64,000 nucleotides of DNA from Pseudomonadota bacterium (GTDB taxonomy: Bacteria > Pseudomonadota > Alphaproteobacteria > Reyranellales > Reyranellaceae): positions 1-64,000 of the forward strand of contig JAFEBU010000027.1 in NCBI GenBank assembly GCA_018242505.1, in the 5' to 3' direction. Under the pieces are notes generated by a model. The model made no database searches. It worked only from the letters and a program-made list of their open reading frames with translations, and was not told where the DNA came from. Positions 25,714-34,458 of this stretch are shown in pieces. Position numbers and translations under genes: made by a program. Every line of letters begins with the position of its first letter. Position 1 is the first letter of the stretch.

Positions 25714-26691
25714 ATGCCGATTCTGCGGCGCGATTTACTGGGCCTTGGCGCACTTGGCCTCGCGACGGCGGGCTTTGCGAGGACGGGTCATGCCGACGAT
25801 TTTCCATCCAAGCCAATCCGCTGGATCATCCCCTTCGCCCCGGCTGGCAACTACGACGTGACCTCCCGGCTGGTCGCCGAGCCGATGGGCCAGGCGCTTG
25901 GCCAGACCGTCCTGGTCGACAATCGCCCCGGCGCCGGCGGCGTGGTCGGCCTCGAGGCAACGGCCAATGCCCCGGCCGACGGCTACACGATCGTGATGGC
26001 AAGCTTCAGCGTGATCTACGTGGCGCCGATCATGGCCGGAAAGCCGCCGCTGCTGGCGGCCTTCGCGCCGGTCAGCATCCTCACCACGGTGCCCACCCTG
26101 GTCGTCACCCGCGCCGACAGTCGCTTCGCCGACATGCGCGCCGTGCTCGCCGAAGCGCGGGCCAAGCCCGGGACGGTAAGTATTGGGCATTCGGGCAACG
26201 GCACCACCAACCATGTCGCCATCCTGCGCCTGCAGGTGAACGAGAAGCTGCAGTTCAACATCATTCCCTACAGGGGATCGGGACCAGGTCTCAACGACCT
26301 GCTGGCCGGCACGATCGACTGCTTTGCCGATCAGCTCACCAGCTCGATGCCGCATATCCGGTCGGGCAAGTTCAGGCCGCTCATGGCGCTGGGTCCCGAG
26401 CGCATCCCCGAGCTGCCCGATGTCCCGACGCTGAAGGAGGTCGGTTGCACGCCGTTCGACGGCGGAACGACCGCCGGCGTGTTCGTGCGCGCCGAGACGC
26501 CGAAGCCGATCGTCGGCCGCCTGAATGAGGGCGTGATTGCCGGCCTCAAGGACAGCAATACGCAGAAGCGGCTGCACGAGTTGGGTGCAATCGTGCGACC
26601 GTCGACGCCGGAGCAGTTCACGGCGCAGCTCAAGGCCGATGAGGCCAATGTCTCCGAGCTCCTGAAGATGGGCGTCTTGAAGCCGGAATAG
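25714..26691 (+). CDS. Tripartite tricarboxylate transporter substrate-binding protein (Bug/TctC family)
   Basis: A 325-aa periplasmic receptor. Signal peptide PILRRDLLGLGALGLATAGF ending near HADD, then the family signatures YPSKPIR-like FPSKPIRWIIPFAPAGNYDV, VDNRPGAGGVVG, VSIGHSGNGTTNH and DVPTLKEVG. I chose ATG 25714 because GGGGAGGACCG precedes it; the frame also opens at 25696. No TctA/TctB membrane partners are present, as is common for orphan Bug proteins. It converges with the tartrate-dehydratase-like gene, and a dicarboxylate or hydroxyacid ligand would fit (inference). Confidence 0.92.
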   Translation: MPILRRDLLGLGALGLATAGFARTGHADDFPSKPIRWIIPFAPAGNYDVTSRLVAEPMGQALGQTVLVDNRPGAGGVVGLEATANAPADGYTIVMASFSVIYVAPIMAGKPPLLAAFAPVSILTTVPTLVVTRADSRFADMRAVLAEARAKPGTVSIGHSGNGTTNHVAILRLQVNEKLQFNIIPYRGSGPGLNDLLAGTIDCFADQLTSSMPHIRSGKFRPLMALGPERIPELPDVPTLKEVGCTPFDGGTTAGVFVRAETPKPIVGRLNEGVIAGLKDSNTQKRLHELGAIVRPSTPEQFTAQLKADEANVSELLKMGVLKPE

Positions 26692-26700
26692 GCGTTCCGC

Positions 26701-27861
26701 CTAGGCGATCTCCTTCATCACCGACCAGAGATCTGCCTTGCGCTCGAAGCCGATGCCGGGTGTGTCGGGCAGGGCGACGCGGCCGTCGACCACGGGACAG
26801 TCGTCGGCGAAACCGCCGAACGGCGCAAAAACCTGCGGGTAGGATTCATTGCCGCCGCATTGCAGGCCGACGGCGATGTTGAGCGCGAACTGATGACCGC
26901 CATGCGGCACACAGCGGCGCGGCGACCAACCGCTCGCTTTCAGCATCTCGAGTGTACGCAGATATTCGACCAGGCCGTAGGAAAGCGCGGGGTCGAACTG
27001 CAGGATGTCGCGGTCGGGACGCAGCCCGCCATGGCGGATGAGGTTGCGCGCATCCTGCATCGAGAACAGGTTCTCGCCGGTCGCGATCGGCGGTCCGTAC
27101 TGTGTGGAGAGCGCTGCGTGCGCAAGGTAGTCGAGCGGGTCGAGCGGTTCCTCGTACCAGCGCAGGCCGAGCGGCTGGATCGCGCGGCCGAACTCGAGCG
27201 CGGTCGGCAGGTCGAACTTGCCGTTGACGTCGACGGCGAGCCGGTCGCCTGAACCCACGATGTTCAGCACTGCGTCGATGCGCTTGAGGTCCTCGCCAAG
27301 CGATGCGCCGCCCACTTTCATCTTCACGCAGGAATAGCCGAGGTTGAGGTAGTGCCTCATCTCGTCCTTCAGGCCCTCGAGATCCTTGCCAGGATAGTAG
27401 TAGCCGCCGGCCGCGTAGACCCAGGCCTTGCTGTCGTGCTTGCCGCCGTTGTAGCGCTCGGCGAGCAGCTTCCACAGCGGCACGCGCGCGGCCTTGGCGA
27501 CGGCGTCCCACAACGCCATGTCGAGCACGCCGACCGCCACCGAGCGCTCGCCATGGCCTCCCGGTTTTTCGTTGGCCATCATCACGGTCCAACACTTGGC
27601 GGGATCGATCAGGCCATTGTCGTCCAGCAGCGAGACCGGCTTGGCGTCGAGCAGGCGCTTCACGAAGCGTTCGTTGAGGAGGCCGTGCTGGGCATAGCGG
27701 CCGTTGGAGTTGAAGCCGTATCCCACCACGCGCCTGCCCTCGACCTTGAGGTCGGTGACGACCGCCACCACCGAGGCGGTCATCTGGCTGAAGTCGATAT
27801 AGGCGTTGGCGATATTGGAGCGGATGGGCGAGACGATGTCGCGAATGGCGACGATGCGCAT
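26701..27861 (-). CDS. tarD: D-tartrate dehydratase-like enolase-superfamily enzyme
   Basis: A 386-aa member of the mandelate racemase/muconate lactonizing group, closely resembling Bradyrhizobium D(-)-tartrate dehydratase (EC 4.2.1.81) as I remember it. Shared pieces are SNIANAYIDFSQMT, VVGYGFNSNGRYAQ, MMANEKPGGHGERSVAVG and CVPHGGHQFALNIA. Catalytic Lys K182 is in VKMKVGG, metal ligands D211, E237 and E263, and catalytic His H320. The product would be oxaloacetate. It is last in a minus-strand cluster with a lactonase and an MFS carrier, 93 bp after the MFS stop. Confidence 0.87.
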   Translation of the reverse strand: MRIVAIRDIVSPIRSNIANAYIDFSQMTASVVAVVTDLKVEGRRVVGYGFNSNGRYAQHGLLNERFVKRLLDAKPVSLLDDNGLIDPAKCWTVMMANEKPGGHGERSVAVGVLDMALWDAVAKAARVPLWKLLAERYNGGKHDSKAWVYAAGGYYYPGKDLEGLKDEMRHYLNLGYSCVKMKVGGASLGEDLKRIDAVLNIVGSGDRLAVDVNGKFDLPTALEFGRAIQPLGLRWYEEPLDPLDYLAHAALSTQYGPPIATGENLFSMQDARNLIRHGGLRPDRDILQFDPALSYGLVEYLRTLEMLKASGWSPRRCVPHGGHQFALNIAVGLQCGGNESYPQVFAPFGGFADDCPVVDGRVALPDTPGIGFERKADLWSVMKEIA

Positions 27862-27866
27862 AATGC

Positions 27867-27894
27867 ACCCGTAACAAATATAAATTATTCGGGT
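27867..27894. promoter_or_regulatory. AT-rich imperfect inverted repeat upstream of tarD
   Basis: ACCCGTAACA (27867-27876) faces TTATTCGGGT (27885-27894) across an 8-bp AT centre, 6 bp upstream of the tarD start. It resembles a small regulator operator (GntR-like layout) and could give tarD its own control. Confidence 0.4.
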
Positions 27895-27954
27895 TGTTCT
27901 ATAGGCCCCCGCAAGTCTTCGCCAGTCCGCCCGGCGCAGATCAAGACTCCAAAA

Positions 27955-29163
27955 TCACGCGGCGAATACGGCGCGACGATTCTGGCGGAACAGCAGCCAC
28001 CATGCGACCGCGCCGTTCAAGGCGTTCCAGGCGATGCCGTTGATAAAGGCGGCACGGTAGGAACCCGTGGCGTCGAACAGAACGCCGCCCATCCATCCAC
28101 CCAGCGCCATGCCGACAATGGTTGCCGACACCGCAAGCCCGATGCGCATGCCGGCTTCACGTGGCGAGAAATATTCACGCACGATGATGGCGTAGCTCGG
28201 CACGATGCCGCCCTGAAACAGGCCGAACAGCGCCGACACGACATAGAGCGACGTCAGCGAATCCGAGATCAAATAGAGGAACAGCGCGACGGCCTGCAGT
28301 GTCGAGCCGAGCAGCAGCGTCTTGATGCCGCCGACGCGGTCGGCGATCCAGCCCGAGGCGATCCGGCTCACGATGCCGAAGCCCAGCATCAGCGAAAGCA
28401 TGACCGCGCCCTGCGCGACGCCATAGCCGAGATCGGAGCAGTAGGCGACGATATGCACCTGCGGCATGGACATGGCGACGCAACAGCCGATGCCTGCGAC
28501 GGCGAGCCAGATTTGCAGCGCGGTCGGCGAGAGGCCCAAAGCGCGCGGCGAATGCAACGAAGCCCCTGCGGCCTGGGCTTCCGAGCCGTGCTGCACAAGC
28601 CGGCGTCTGAGGGCAAGACCGAGCGGCAGCATGGTGACCAGGCAAATGGCGGCCACTGTGAGGTAGGCAGACCGCCAGCCGTGATCGCTTACCAGGCGTT
28701 CCACGATCGGCGGCCAGATGGCGCCGGCGAAGTAGTTGCCTGAGGAGCAGATGGCGACGGCCAGGCCCCGCCGCTTCGTGAACCAGTGCGAGAGATCGGC
28801 CACCAGCGGGCTGAAGGTCGCGGCAGAGCCGAGGCCGACAAGGACCTGCGCGGCCGCAAATGCCGTCACGGTCGGCGAATAGGCGGCGACCACGAGGCCC
28901 GCCACGAGCAGCAACGTGCTCACGACGACCGTCAGGAGTGCGCCGCGTTTGTCGATGAGGCGGCCAAGGGCGATACTGCCGACGCCGAAGCCCAGCATGG
29001 TCGCCGTATAGGAGAACGACACATCGGCGCGCGTGACGCCGAAGTCCGCCTGGATGGTGGGGAGCGCCACCACGACGGCCCACATGCCCACGCCGCCCAT
29101 GGTGCTGATCAGGACGCTGGCAGCAAGGCGCCACCACGCATAACGCGAATCGACTGCACTCAT
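27955..29163 (-). CDS. MFS transporter (monocarboxylate/oxalate-formate type)
   Basis: A 402-aa carrier with about twelve helices. It starts MSAVDSRYAWWRLAASVLIS (ATG 29163, preceded by AGGCAGGAAA); the open frame reaches 29292 without protein-like sequence. Visible motifs are GSIALGRLIDKRGALLTVV in the loop between helices 2 and 3 and ASGWIADRVGGIKTLLLG in the middle loop. The arrangement suits an organic-acid carrier. It lies 20 bp after the SMP-30 gene and upstream of tarD, so tartrate or another sugar acid is a reasonable substrate guess. Confidence 0.88.
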   Translation of the reverse strand: MSAVDSRYAWWRLAASVLISTMGGVGMWAVVVALPTIQADFGVTRADVSFSYTATMLGFGVGSIALGRLIDKRGALLTVVVSTLLLVAGLVVAAYSPTVTAFAAAQVLVGLGSAATFSPLVADLSHWFTKRRGLAVAICSSGNYFAGAIWPPIVERLVSDHGWRSAYLTVAAICLVTMLPLGLALRRRLVQHGSEAQAAGASLHSPRALGLSPTALQIWLAVAGIGCCVAMSMPQVHIVAYCSDLGYGVAQGAVMLSLMLGFGIVSRIASGWIADRVGGIKTLLLGSTLQAVALFLYLISDSLTSLYVVSALFGLFQGGIVPSYAIIVREYFSPREAGMRIGLAVSATIVGMALGGWMGGVLFDATGSYRAAFINGIAWNALNGAVAWWLLFRQNRRAVFAA

Positions 29164-29183
29164 TTTCCTGCCTTCGATGGCGT

Positions 29184-30128
29184 TCAGCCGCCGGCCGCGC
29201 CCTGGGTATTGACGTAAAGGGCATAGAGCGAATGGCTCGCCGCCATGAACAGCCGGTTGCGATAGCGACCGCCGAAACAGACATTGGCGCAACGCTCGGG
29301 CAGATCGATATGGCCGATCGGCTTGCCCTCGGGGTTGAAGATGCGCACGCCGTCGAGATCAGCATCGCCCATGCCCCAGCCGCACCAGAGATTGCCTGCG
29401 ACATCGACACGGAAGCCGTCCGGCGAGCCACCCGGGCCAGCATCGATCAGGACCTTGCCCTTGCCGAGCCTGGCGCCGCCGTCGAGCACGTCGTAGACCA
29501 GGATCTGGCGATGCGGCTCGGCGCGGGAGGCGACGACATAGAGCTTCTTCTCGTCCGGCGAGAAGGCGAGGCCGTTCGGACCGGGCACGTCATCGACCAT
29601 TACGGCGAGCCTGCCTGTCCCGACATCCAGCCGATAGACGGCGGGCTTGTTCTCGCTCTCGTCCTTATGGCCTTCGTAGTAGCCCAGGATGCCGAACACC
29701 GGATCGGTGAACCAGATCGAATGGTCGGATTTCACCACCACGTCGTTGGGCGAATTGAGCTTCTTGCCGTTGTAGGAATCGGCCAGCACGGTGATCGCGC
29801 CGTCATATTCGGTGCGCACCACGCGCCGTGTGTCGTGTTCGCAGCCGACCGATCGTCCCTGACGGTCGCGCGTGTGGCCGTTGGCGTTGTTGGATGGCTT
29901 GCGGAACACCGAGACGGCGCCGGTCTCCTCGTCCCAGCGCAGGATCCGATTGTTGGGGATGTCGCTCCACAGAAGATACCGGCCGTCGCCGAAATAGACC
30001 GGGCCTTCCGACCAGCGGCAGCCGGTGTAGAGCCGCTCGACCGAGGCCAGCGGCAGGCGGTACTGATTGAAGGATGGATCGAGGATGCGCACCGCGGGAT
30101 CGGGATAGCGCTCGTTCGGTTGCCACAT
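29184..30128 (-). CDS. SMP-30/gluconolactonase/LRE family lactonase
   Basis: A 314-aa six-bladed beta-propeller hydrolase. Signature segments are YTGCRWSEGPVYFGDGRYLL (metal Glu in SEGP), DIPNNRILRWDEETG, NSPNDVVVKSDHSIWFTDP (metal Asn) and GPNGLAFSPDEKKLYV with an SPDGFRVDVAGNLW block. Family members open sugar lactones using a divalent metal. ATG 30128 follows GAGGAAAC; the longer open frame is not protein-like. It sits between an aminotransferase-fold gene and an MFS gene on the same strand. Confidence 0.9.
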   Translation of the reverse strand: MWQPNERYPDPAVRILDPSFNQYRLPLASVERLYTGCRWSEGPVYFGDGRYLLWSDIPNNRILRWDEETGAVSVFRKPSNNANGHTRDRQGRSVGCEHDTRRVVRTEYDGAITVLADSYNGKKLNSPNDVVVKSDHSIWFTDPVFGILGYYEGHKDESENKPAVYRLDVGTGRLAVMVDDVPGPNGLAFSPDEKKLYVVASRAEPHRQILVYDVLDGGARLGKGKVLIDAGPGGSPDGFRVDVAGNLWCGWGMGDADLDGVRIFNPEGKPIGHIDLPERCANVCFGGRYRNRLFMAASHSLYALYVNTQGAAGG

Positions 30129-30166
30129 CTTTTGTTTCCTCGTTCTGTCCTTGTTGCCGGCACAGT

Positions 30167-31315
30167 CTAGCCAGCGACCTTGCGGAAGACATCGACGAAA
30201 CGTTCGATGTCCTCCTCGTCGTTGTAGACATGCGGACTGATGCGCAACCGGCCGAGCCGCGGTGCGGCATGGACATTCTCGGCGGCGAGCCTCTTTGGAA
30301 GATCCTCGGGCATTCCCTTGGGAAAGCCGAGACTCAGGATGTGTGGCGCGCGCAGCTTCGTCTCGGGCAGCCGGATATCGAGATTGCCGAGGCCTTCGGC
30401 CAATTTCCCCGTCAGCATCGATAGCCGCTCGACGATGGCCTCGTTGCCCCAGCCAGCCATCATCTCCATGCCGATCGCGGCCATCTCCATCGAGATAAAG
30501 TGATCGCGCTCGCCCATGTCGTAGCGCCGCGCGTCTTCGCGATAGGCAAGATCGCGGAAGTAGACAGTGTCCTCGGCCGACACGGCCTTGCGCGCGGCGG
30601 CTGTCTGCTCCAGCGGCGTTCCGGCTTGCCGGCGCTTGGCGACGTACATGAAAGCGCGGCCGTAGGGACCCAGCACCCACTTGTAAGTCGGGAAGATCAG
30701 GAAGTCGGGATCGAGCGCCTTCACGTCGATGCGCCGCACGCCGACATCGTGGGTGGCGTCAATCAAGAAAGCGGCGCCCTGGTGCTTCAGCGTCGCGCCA
30801 ATGCGTGCCACGTCGAGCGCACCGCCGTCGGACCAATGGACGGACGAAATCGAGGCGAGTGCAAGCGGAGCAGCATCGCGGCGCCCGATCGCCTCGAGCA
30901 CCGCCGAGGTCCAGTCCCCATCGGTGGGCTGGCGTACCGTCTCGATCGTGAAGCCGCCCGTCTCGGCGCGTCCAACCCATTCCAGCACCGGCGAAGTATG
31001 GTCGTTCTCGAGCACGATCACCCGGCTGCCGCGTTCGATCGGCAGCACCTTGCCGGCGGTCGAGACGCCGTAGCCGACCGACGGGATCAGCGCCACGTCG
31101 CCGGGGTCGGCACCGATCAGTGCCGCGGCCGCTTTACGTGCGCGTTCGTGCTGGGCCGTGGCGAAATCGGCTGGAAGCATCCACGGCTGCCCTTTGCGTG
31201 CGACAGCACCCCGTCCCGCCTCCTGCACCGCGCGCGGTAGCGGGCTCCAGGAGGCGGCATTCAAGAAGCAGACATCGCGCGGCATGTCGAACAGCGCTCG
31301 CTGGCAGGGCAACAT
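30167..31315 (-). CDS. Class-V aminotransferase-fold PLP enzyme
   Basis: A 382-aa fold-type I PLP enzyme of the NifS/isopenicillin-epimerase-like branch. The Schiff-base Lys is in FPTYKWVLGPYG, with upstream pieces FLNAASWSPLP, SSVHWSDGGALDVARIG and FLIDATHDVGVRRIDV (PLP-binding Asp). I chose ATG 31315 because GGAG stands 7 nt before it; 31354 is the alternative. It appears to head a four-gene minus-strand cluster with SMP-30, MFS and tarD. Whether it is a transaminase, a desulfurase-like lyase or an epimerase cannot be told. Confidence 0.82.
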   Translation of the reverse strand: MLPCQRALFDMPRDVCFLNAASWSPLPRAVQEAGRGAVARKGQPWMLPADFATAQHERARKAAAALIGADPGDVALIPSVGYGVSTAGKVLPIERGSRVIVLENDHTSPVLEWVGRAETGGFTIETVRQPTDGDWTSAVLEAIGRRDAAPLALASISSVHWSDGGALDVARIGATLKHQGAAFLIDATHDVGVRRIDVKALDPDFLIFPTYKWVLGPYGRAFMYVAKRRQAGTPLEQTAAARKAVSAEDTVYFRDLAYREDARRYDMGERDHFISMEMAAIGMEMMAGWGNEAIVERLSMLTGKLAEGLGNLDIRLPETKLRAPHILSLGFPKGMPEDLPKRLAAENVHAAPRLGRLRISPHVYNDEEDIERFVDVFRKVAG

Positions 31316-31486
31316 CAACCGGCTCCATCGTTCGTGGACGAAAGACCCTAGCACGCCGGCGGCCTAGTTTTTTGCAGCGTCGCATGAAGACCTCTCGCCC
31401 GTAATTACCCGCCGCATCATTGAGACGACGAGGGCTTCGGACCATTTTCACGCCAGCCCGCGTGACCTTGGTTCGAGGAGGGAGAG

Positions 31487-31726
31487 ATGAGTTTCCAGTC
31501 CCGTCACCCGCTAACCGATCAAAATCTGCTGACGAGTGACGTTTCGCGGCCGATGCTCCGCCAGCGTCTTCTCTTTGCGGTCGCCGTGTGGCGTGAGCGG
31601 TCCCGTGCGCGGCGTTGCCTGGCGCGCATGGACGCCCGCAGCCTGCGTGAGATCGGTATCTCTCCGGCGGCGGCCGCCTACGAATCGGGCAAGCCGTTCT
31701 GGCAAAAAATCGGTCCACTCCGCTGA
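31487..31726 (+). CDS. DUF1127 small protein (YjiS-like)
   Basis: A 79-aa protein with the C-terminal DUF1127 helix pair (VAVWRERSRARRCLARMDAR, SLREIGISPAAAAYESGKPF). An Arg-rich N-terminal helix and a strong GAGGAGGGAGAG ribosome site support it. In other alphaproteobacteria such proteins act in RNA binding and phosphate or carbon metabolism, or have no known role. It stands alone between divergent and co-directional neighbours. Confidence 0.88.
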   Translation: MSFQSRHPLTDQNLLTSDVSRPMLRQRLLFAVAVWRERSRARRCLARMDARSLREIGISPAAAAYESGKPFWQKIGPLR

Positions 31727-31900
31727 TTTGATGGCTCTTCCTACTCTCGTCATAATTATCGTTCAGGAACTCCAAGCCTTCCGATGCGTTAATTACCCGA
31801 GCTGGCGCTGACGTCCGGAAGGCATGGCCGACGGCGTATTTCGCTTGGGTCCCCGTCGCGCTATGGGATGTAACGCAGCAGCGACTAGGGAACCTCCTGG

Positions 31901-32659
31901 ATGACTCCTCCGGACCTTGACCGGAAAACGGCGCTTTTTCTCGATCTCGACGGCACTCTTCTCGAAATCGCCGCGACACCTGAGCAGGTCGTTGTGCCGC
32001 CCGGCCTGCCGGCGCTTCTGGCCCAGCTCCATCATCAGCTTGGTGGCGCGCTTGCCATTGTGACCGGCCGGCCCTTGACGCAGATCGACGAGCTTCTCCG
32101 GCCGTTCGTGTCTACCGCCGCCGGTGAACATGGCGTGTCGCTGCGCTATGCGGATGGCACGCGTGAGGAATTGCGGGGGGAAATGGCCATGCCGGCGGTA
32201 TGGCGCGAGGCGCTTCAGGCGGCGGCCCGGCAGTGGCCAGGCGTGTTGGTCGAACGCAAGCCGCACGGGCTTGCCGTTCATTATCGGCTGGCGCCCGAGC
32301 GCGCCGACGAGGTCTGGCGGCTGGTGCGCGAGCTTGTTCCTCCCGAGCATCCCTGGTTTCGCCTCGTTCCGGCGCACGAGGCTGTCGAGATCGGGTTGCG
32401 CACTGCCTCCAAGGGCGATGCGGTCGAACGGCTGATGGCCCACGCCCCCTTCCATGGCCGGCGGCCCATCTTTATCGGCGACGACTTCACTGACGAGGCC
32501 GGCATGACCAAGGCCCGCGAGTTGGGAGGCGTGGGCCTGCGCGTCGCTGAAGCGTTCGGCGGTGACCCGGCCAATGTGCGCGCCTGGCTGATGCAGGGAG
32601 CCCAACGGCTCGACGATCGCCTGCCATCGTCGAAGATGTCGAGCGGAGCGATGCCATGA
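31901..32659 (+). CDS. otsB: Trehalose-6-phosphate phosphatase
   Basis: A 252-aa HAD-superfamily phosphatase that releases trehalose from trehalose 6-phosphate (EC 3.1.3.12). HAD motif I is LFLDLDGTLLEIA near residue 14, motif II is IVTGRPL, and motif IV is FIGDDFTDEAGM. The GEHGVSLR and RKPHGLAVHYR segments are OtsB hallmarks. Its stop overlaps the following GH15 start as ATGA, so the two are coupled. First gene of the trehalose operon. Confidence 0.93.
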   Translation: MTPPDLDRKTALFLDLDGTLLEIAATPEQVVVPPGLPALLAQLHHQLGGALAIVTGRPLTQIDELLRPFVSTAAGEHGVSLRYADGTREELRGEMAMPAVWREALQAAARQWPGVLVERKPHGLAVHYRLAPERADEVWRLVRELVPPEHPWFRLVPAHEAVEIGLRTASKGDAVERLMAHAPFHGRRPIFIGDDFTDEAGMTKARELGGVGLRVAEAFGGDPANVRAWLMQGAQRLDDRLPSSKMSSGAMP

Positions 32660-34458
32660 GCGGCCTTGATCTCGGTGTGATCGGCAACTGTGCGATCGCA
32701 AGTCTGGTCGATCGCAATGGCCGTCATGTGTGGCACGGGTTGGGACGACTGGACGGCGATCCCGTCTTCAATGCGCTGCTGGGCGGCAACGACCCCCAAA
32801 GCGGCTTCATGGACGCGGTGGTGACCGGTGCAAAGGGACTGGGTCGCCAGCGCTACCTGCCCAACACCGCGATTCTCGAGACGACGGTCTACGGTGCGGG
32901 AGGCACCGTCCGTATCGTCGACTTCGCCCCCCGGTTCCGCCGGTTCGGCCGCATGTTCCGCCCGCCCATGCTGGTACGGCGACTGGAGCCGGTGTCGGGT
33001 CGGCCGCGCATCACGATCCGAATGCGGCCGACCTTTTCCTATGGCGCCTTGAAGCCGCAGATCACCAGCGGCAGCAATCACATACGCTTCGTTGGCGACG
33101 CCGCCGTCCTGCGCGTCACGACCGACAGTTCGATCAGCTACATCCTGCACGAGACCGAGTTCGCGCTCGATCGGCCGATCACCTTGATCGTCGGGGCCGA
33201 CGAGAGCATCACCGAAGGTCCGGATGCGCTCGCCCGCACGTTCCTCGCCGAGACCGAGGCCTACTGGCACACCTGGGTACGCGATCTCAATACGCCGTTC
33301 GACTGGCAGGCGGCGGTGATCCGCGCGGCGATCACGCTGAAGCTCTGCAGTTTCGAAGACACCGGTGCGGTCCTGGCGGCCCTGACAACCTCGGTCCCTG
33401 AAGCCGCCGACACGCCGCGGACCTGGGATTACCGGTTCTCGTGGCTGCGCGACTCATTCTTCACCGTGACGGCGCTCAACCGCCTGTCGGCGACGCGCAC
33501 GATGGAGCGTTTCGTAAGCTTCATCGTCGACATCGTCGAAGCCGGCAGCGCGCGCGGCGAGGCCGATCAGATTGCGCCACTCTTTCCCATAGCGCCCGGC
33601 ATGGATACGACCGAGCGGATCGTCGACACCCTGCCCGGCTATCGCGGCAACGGGCCGGTGCGCATCGGCAATGCCGCGGTCTCGCAACGCCAGAACGACA
33701 CCTATGGCTCGATGGTGCTGACCGCGGCGCAGATGTTCTGGGACGAGCGCTTGCCGCGTTACGGTGATATCGAGCTCTATCGCAGGCTGTGCGTTGTGGG
33801 GAACGAGGCGCACCGGGCGGCGTTGACTCCCGATGCTGGGCTCTGGGAGTACCGGGAGCGCGAAGAGATCCACACCTTCTCGGCCGCGATGTGCTGGGCC
33901 GCGCAACACAGGCTCGGCATGATTGCGCGGCGCGTCGGCGTTGATTCGGAGTCGCGCGAGTGGCTCGCCCGGGCTGGCGTATTGCGCCAGGAGGTCCTGC
34001 AGCGCGCCACCATGGCCGATGGCTGGCTGTCCGGAGTCCTCGACCGCGAGATGGCCGATGCCTCCAGCCTCGTGCTTCCCGAAATCGGTTTGTTGCGCTC
34101 CGATGATCCGCGGTTTCATGCCACGCTCGACATGGTCGGCAGACGCCTGGTGAAGAACGGTTTCGTCATGCGCTATGTCGAGGCCGACGATTTCGGCAAG
34201 CCGTCGAACGCATTCCTGCTGTGCACCTTCTGGTATATCGATGCGCTGGCCAGCGTCGGTCGGCGCGAGGAGGCACTCGAACTCTTCAACAACGTTCTGG
34301 GGCAGCGCAATCATGTTGGGCTCCTGTCGGAGGACCTCGATCCGTTGACGGGTGAACTGTGGGGGAATTTCCCGCAGACCTATTCGCAGGTAGGATTGAT
34401 CCTGTCCGCCATGCGCCTGTCGCGAAGCTGGGAGGAAGGCCTATGGCACGCCTCATAA
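32656..34458 (+). CDS. Glycoside hydrolase family 15 protein (glucoamylase/trehalase-like)
   Basis: A 600-aa GH15 enzyme. Typical stretches are LGVIGNCAIASLVDRNG at the N-terminus, TWDYRFSWLRDSFFTVTALN, GLWEYREREEIHTFSAAMCW (holding a candidate acid/base Glu) and GNFPQTYSQVGLILSAMRLS at the end. GH15 includes glucoamylases and trehalases. It overlaps otsB by 4 bp and otsA by 16 bp, which puts a hydrolase between trehalose synthesis genes. It may degrade trehalose or a related alpha-glucoside, or have another glucan role; no test of substrate is possible here. Confidence 0.92.
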   Translation: MSGLDLGVIGNCAIASLVDRNGRHVWHGLGRLDGDPVFNALLGGNDPQSGFMDAVVTGAKGLGRQRYLPNTAILETTVYGAGGTVRIVDFAPRFRRFGRMFRPPMLVRRLEPVSGRPRITIRMRPTFSYGALKPQITSGSNHIRFVGDAAVLRVTTDSSISYILHETEFALDRPITLIVGADESITEGPDALARTFLAETEAYWHTWVRDLNTPFDWQAAVIRAAITLKLCSFEDTGAVLAALTTSVPEAADTPRTWDYRFSWLRDSFFTVTALNRLSATRTMERFVSFIVDIVEAGSARGEADQIAPLFPIAPGMDTTERIVDTLPGYRGNGPVRIGNAAVSQRQNDTYGSMVLTAAQMFWDERLPRYGDIELYRRLCVVGNEAHRAALTPDAGLWEYREREEIHTFSAAMCWAAQHRLGMIARRVGVDSESREWLARAGVLRQEVLQRATMADGWLSGVLDREMADASSLVLPEIGLLRSDDPRFHATLDMVGRRLVKNGFVMRYVEADDFGKPSNAFLLCTFWYIDALASVGRREEALELFNNVLGQRNHVGLLSEDLDPLTGELWGNFPQTYSQVGLILSAMRLSRSWEEGLWHAS

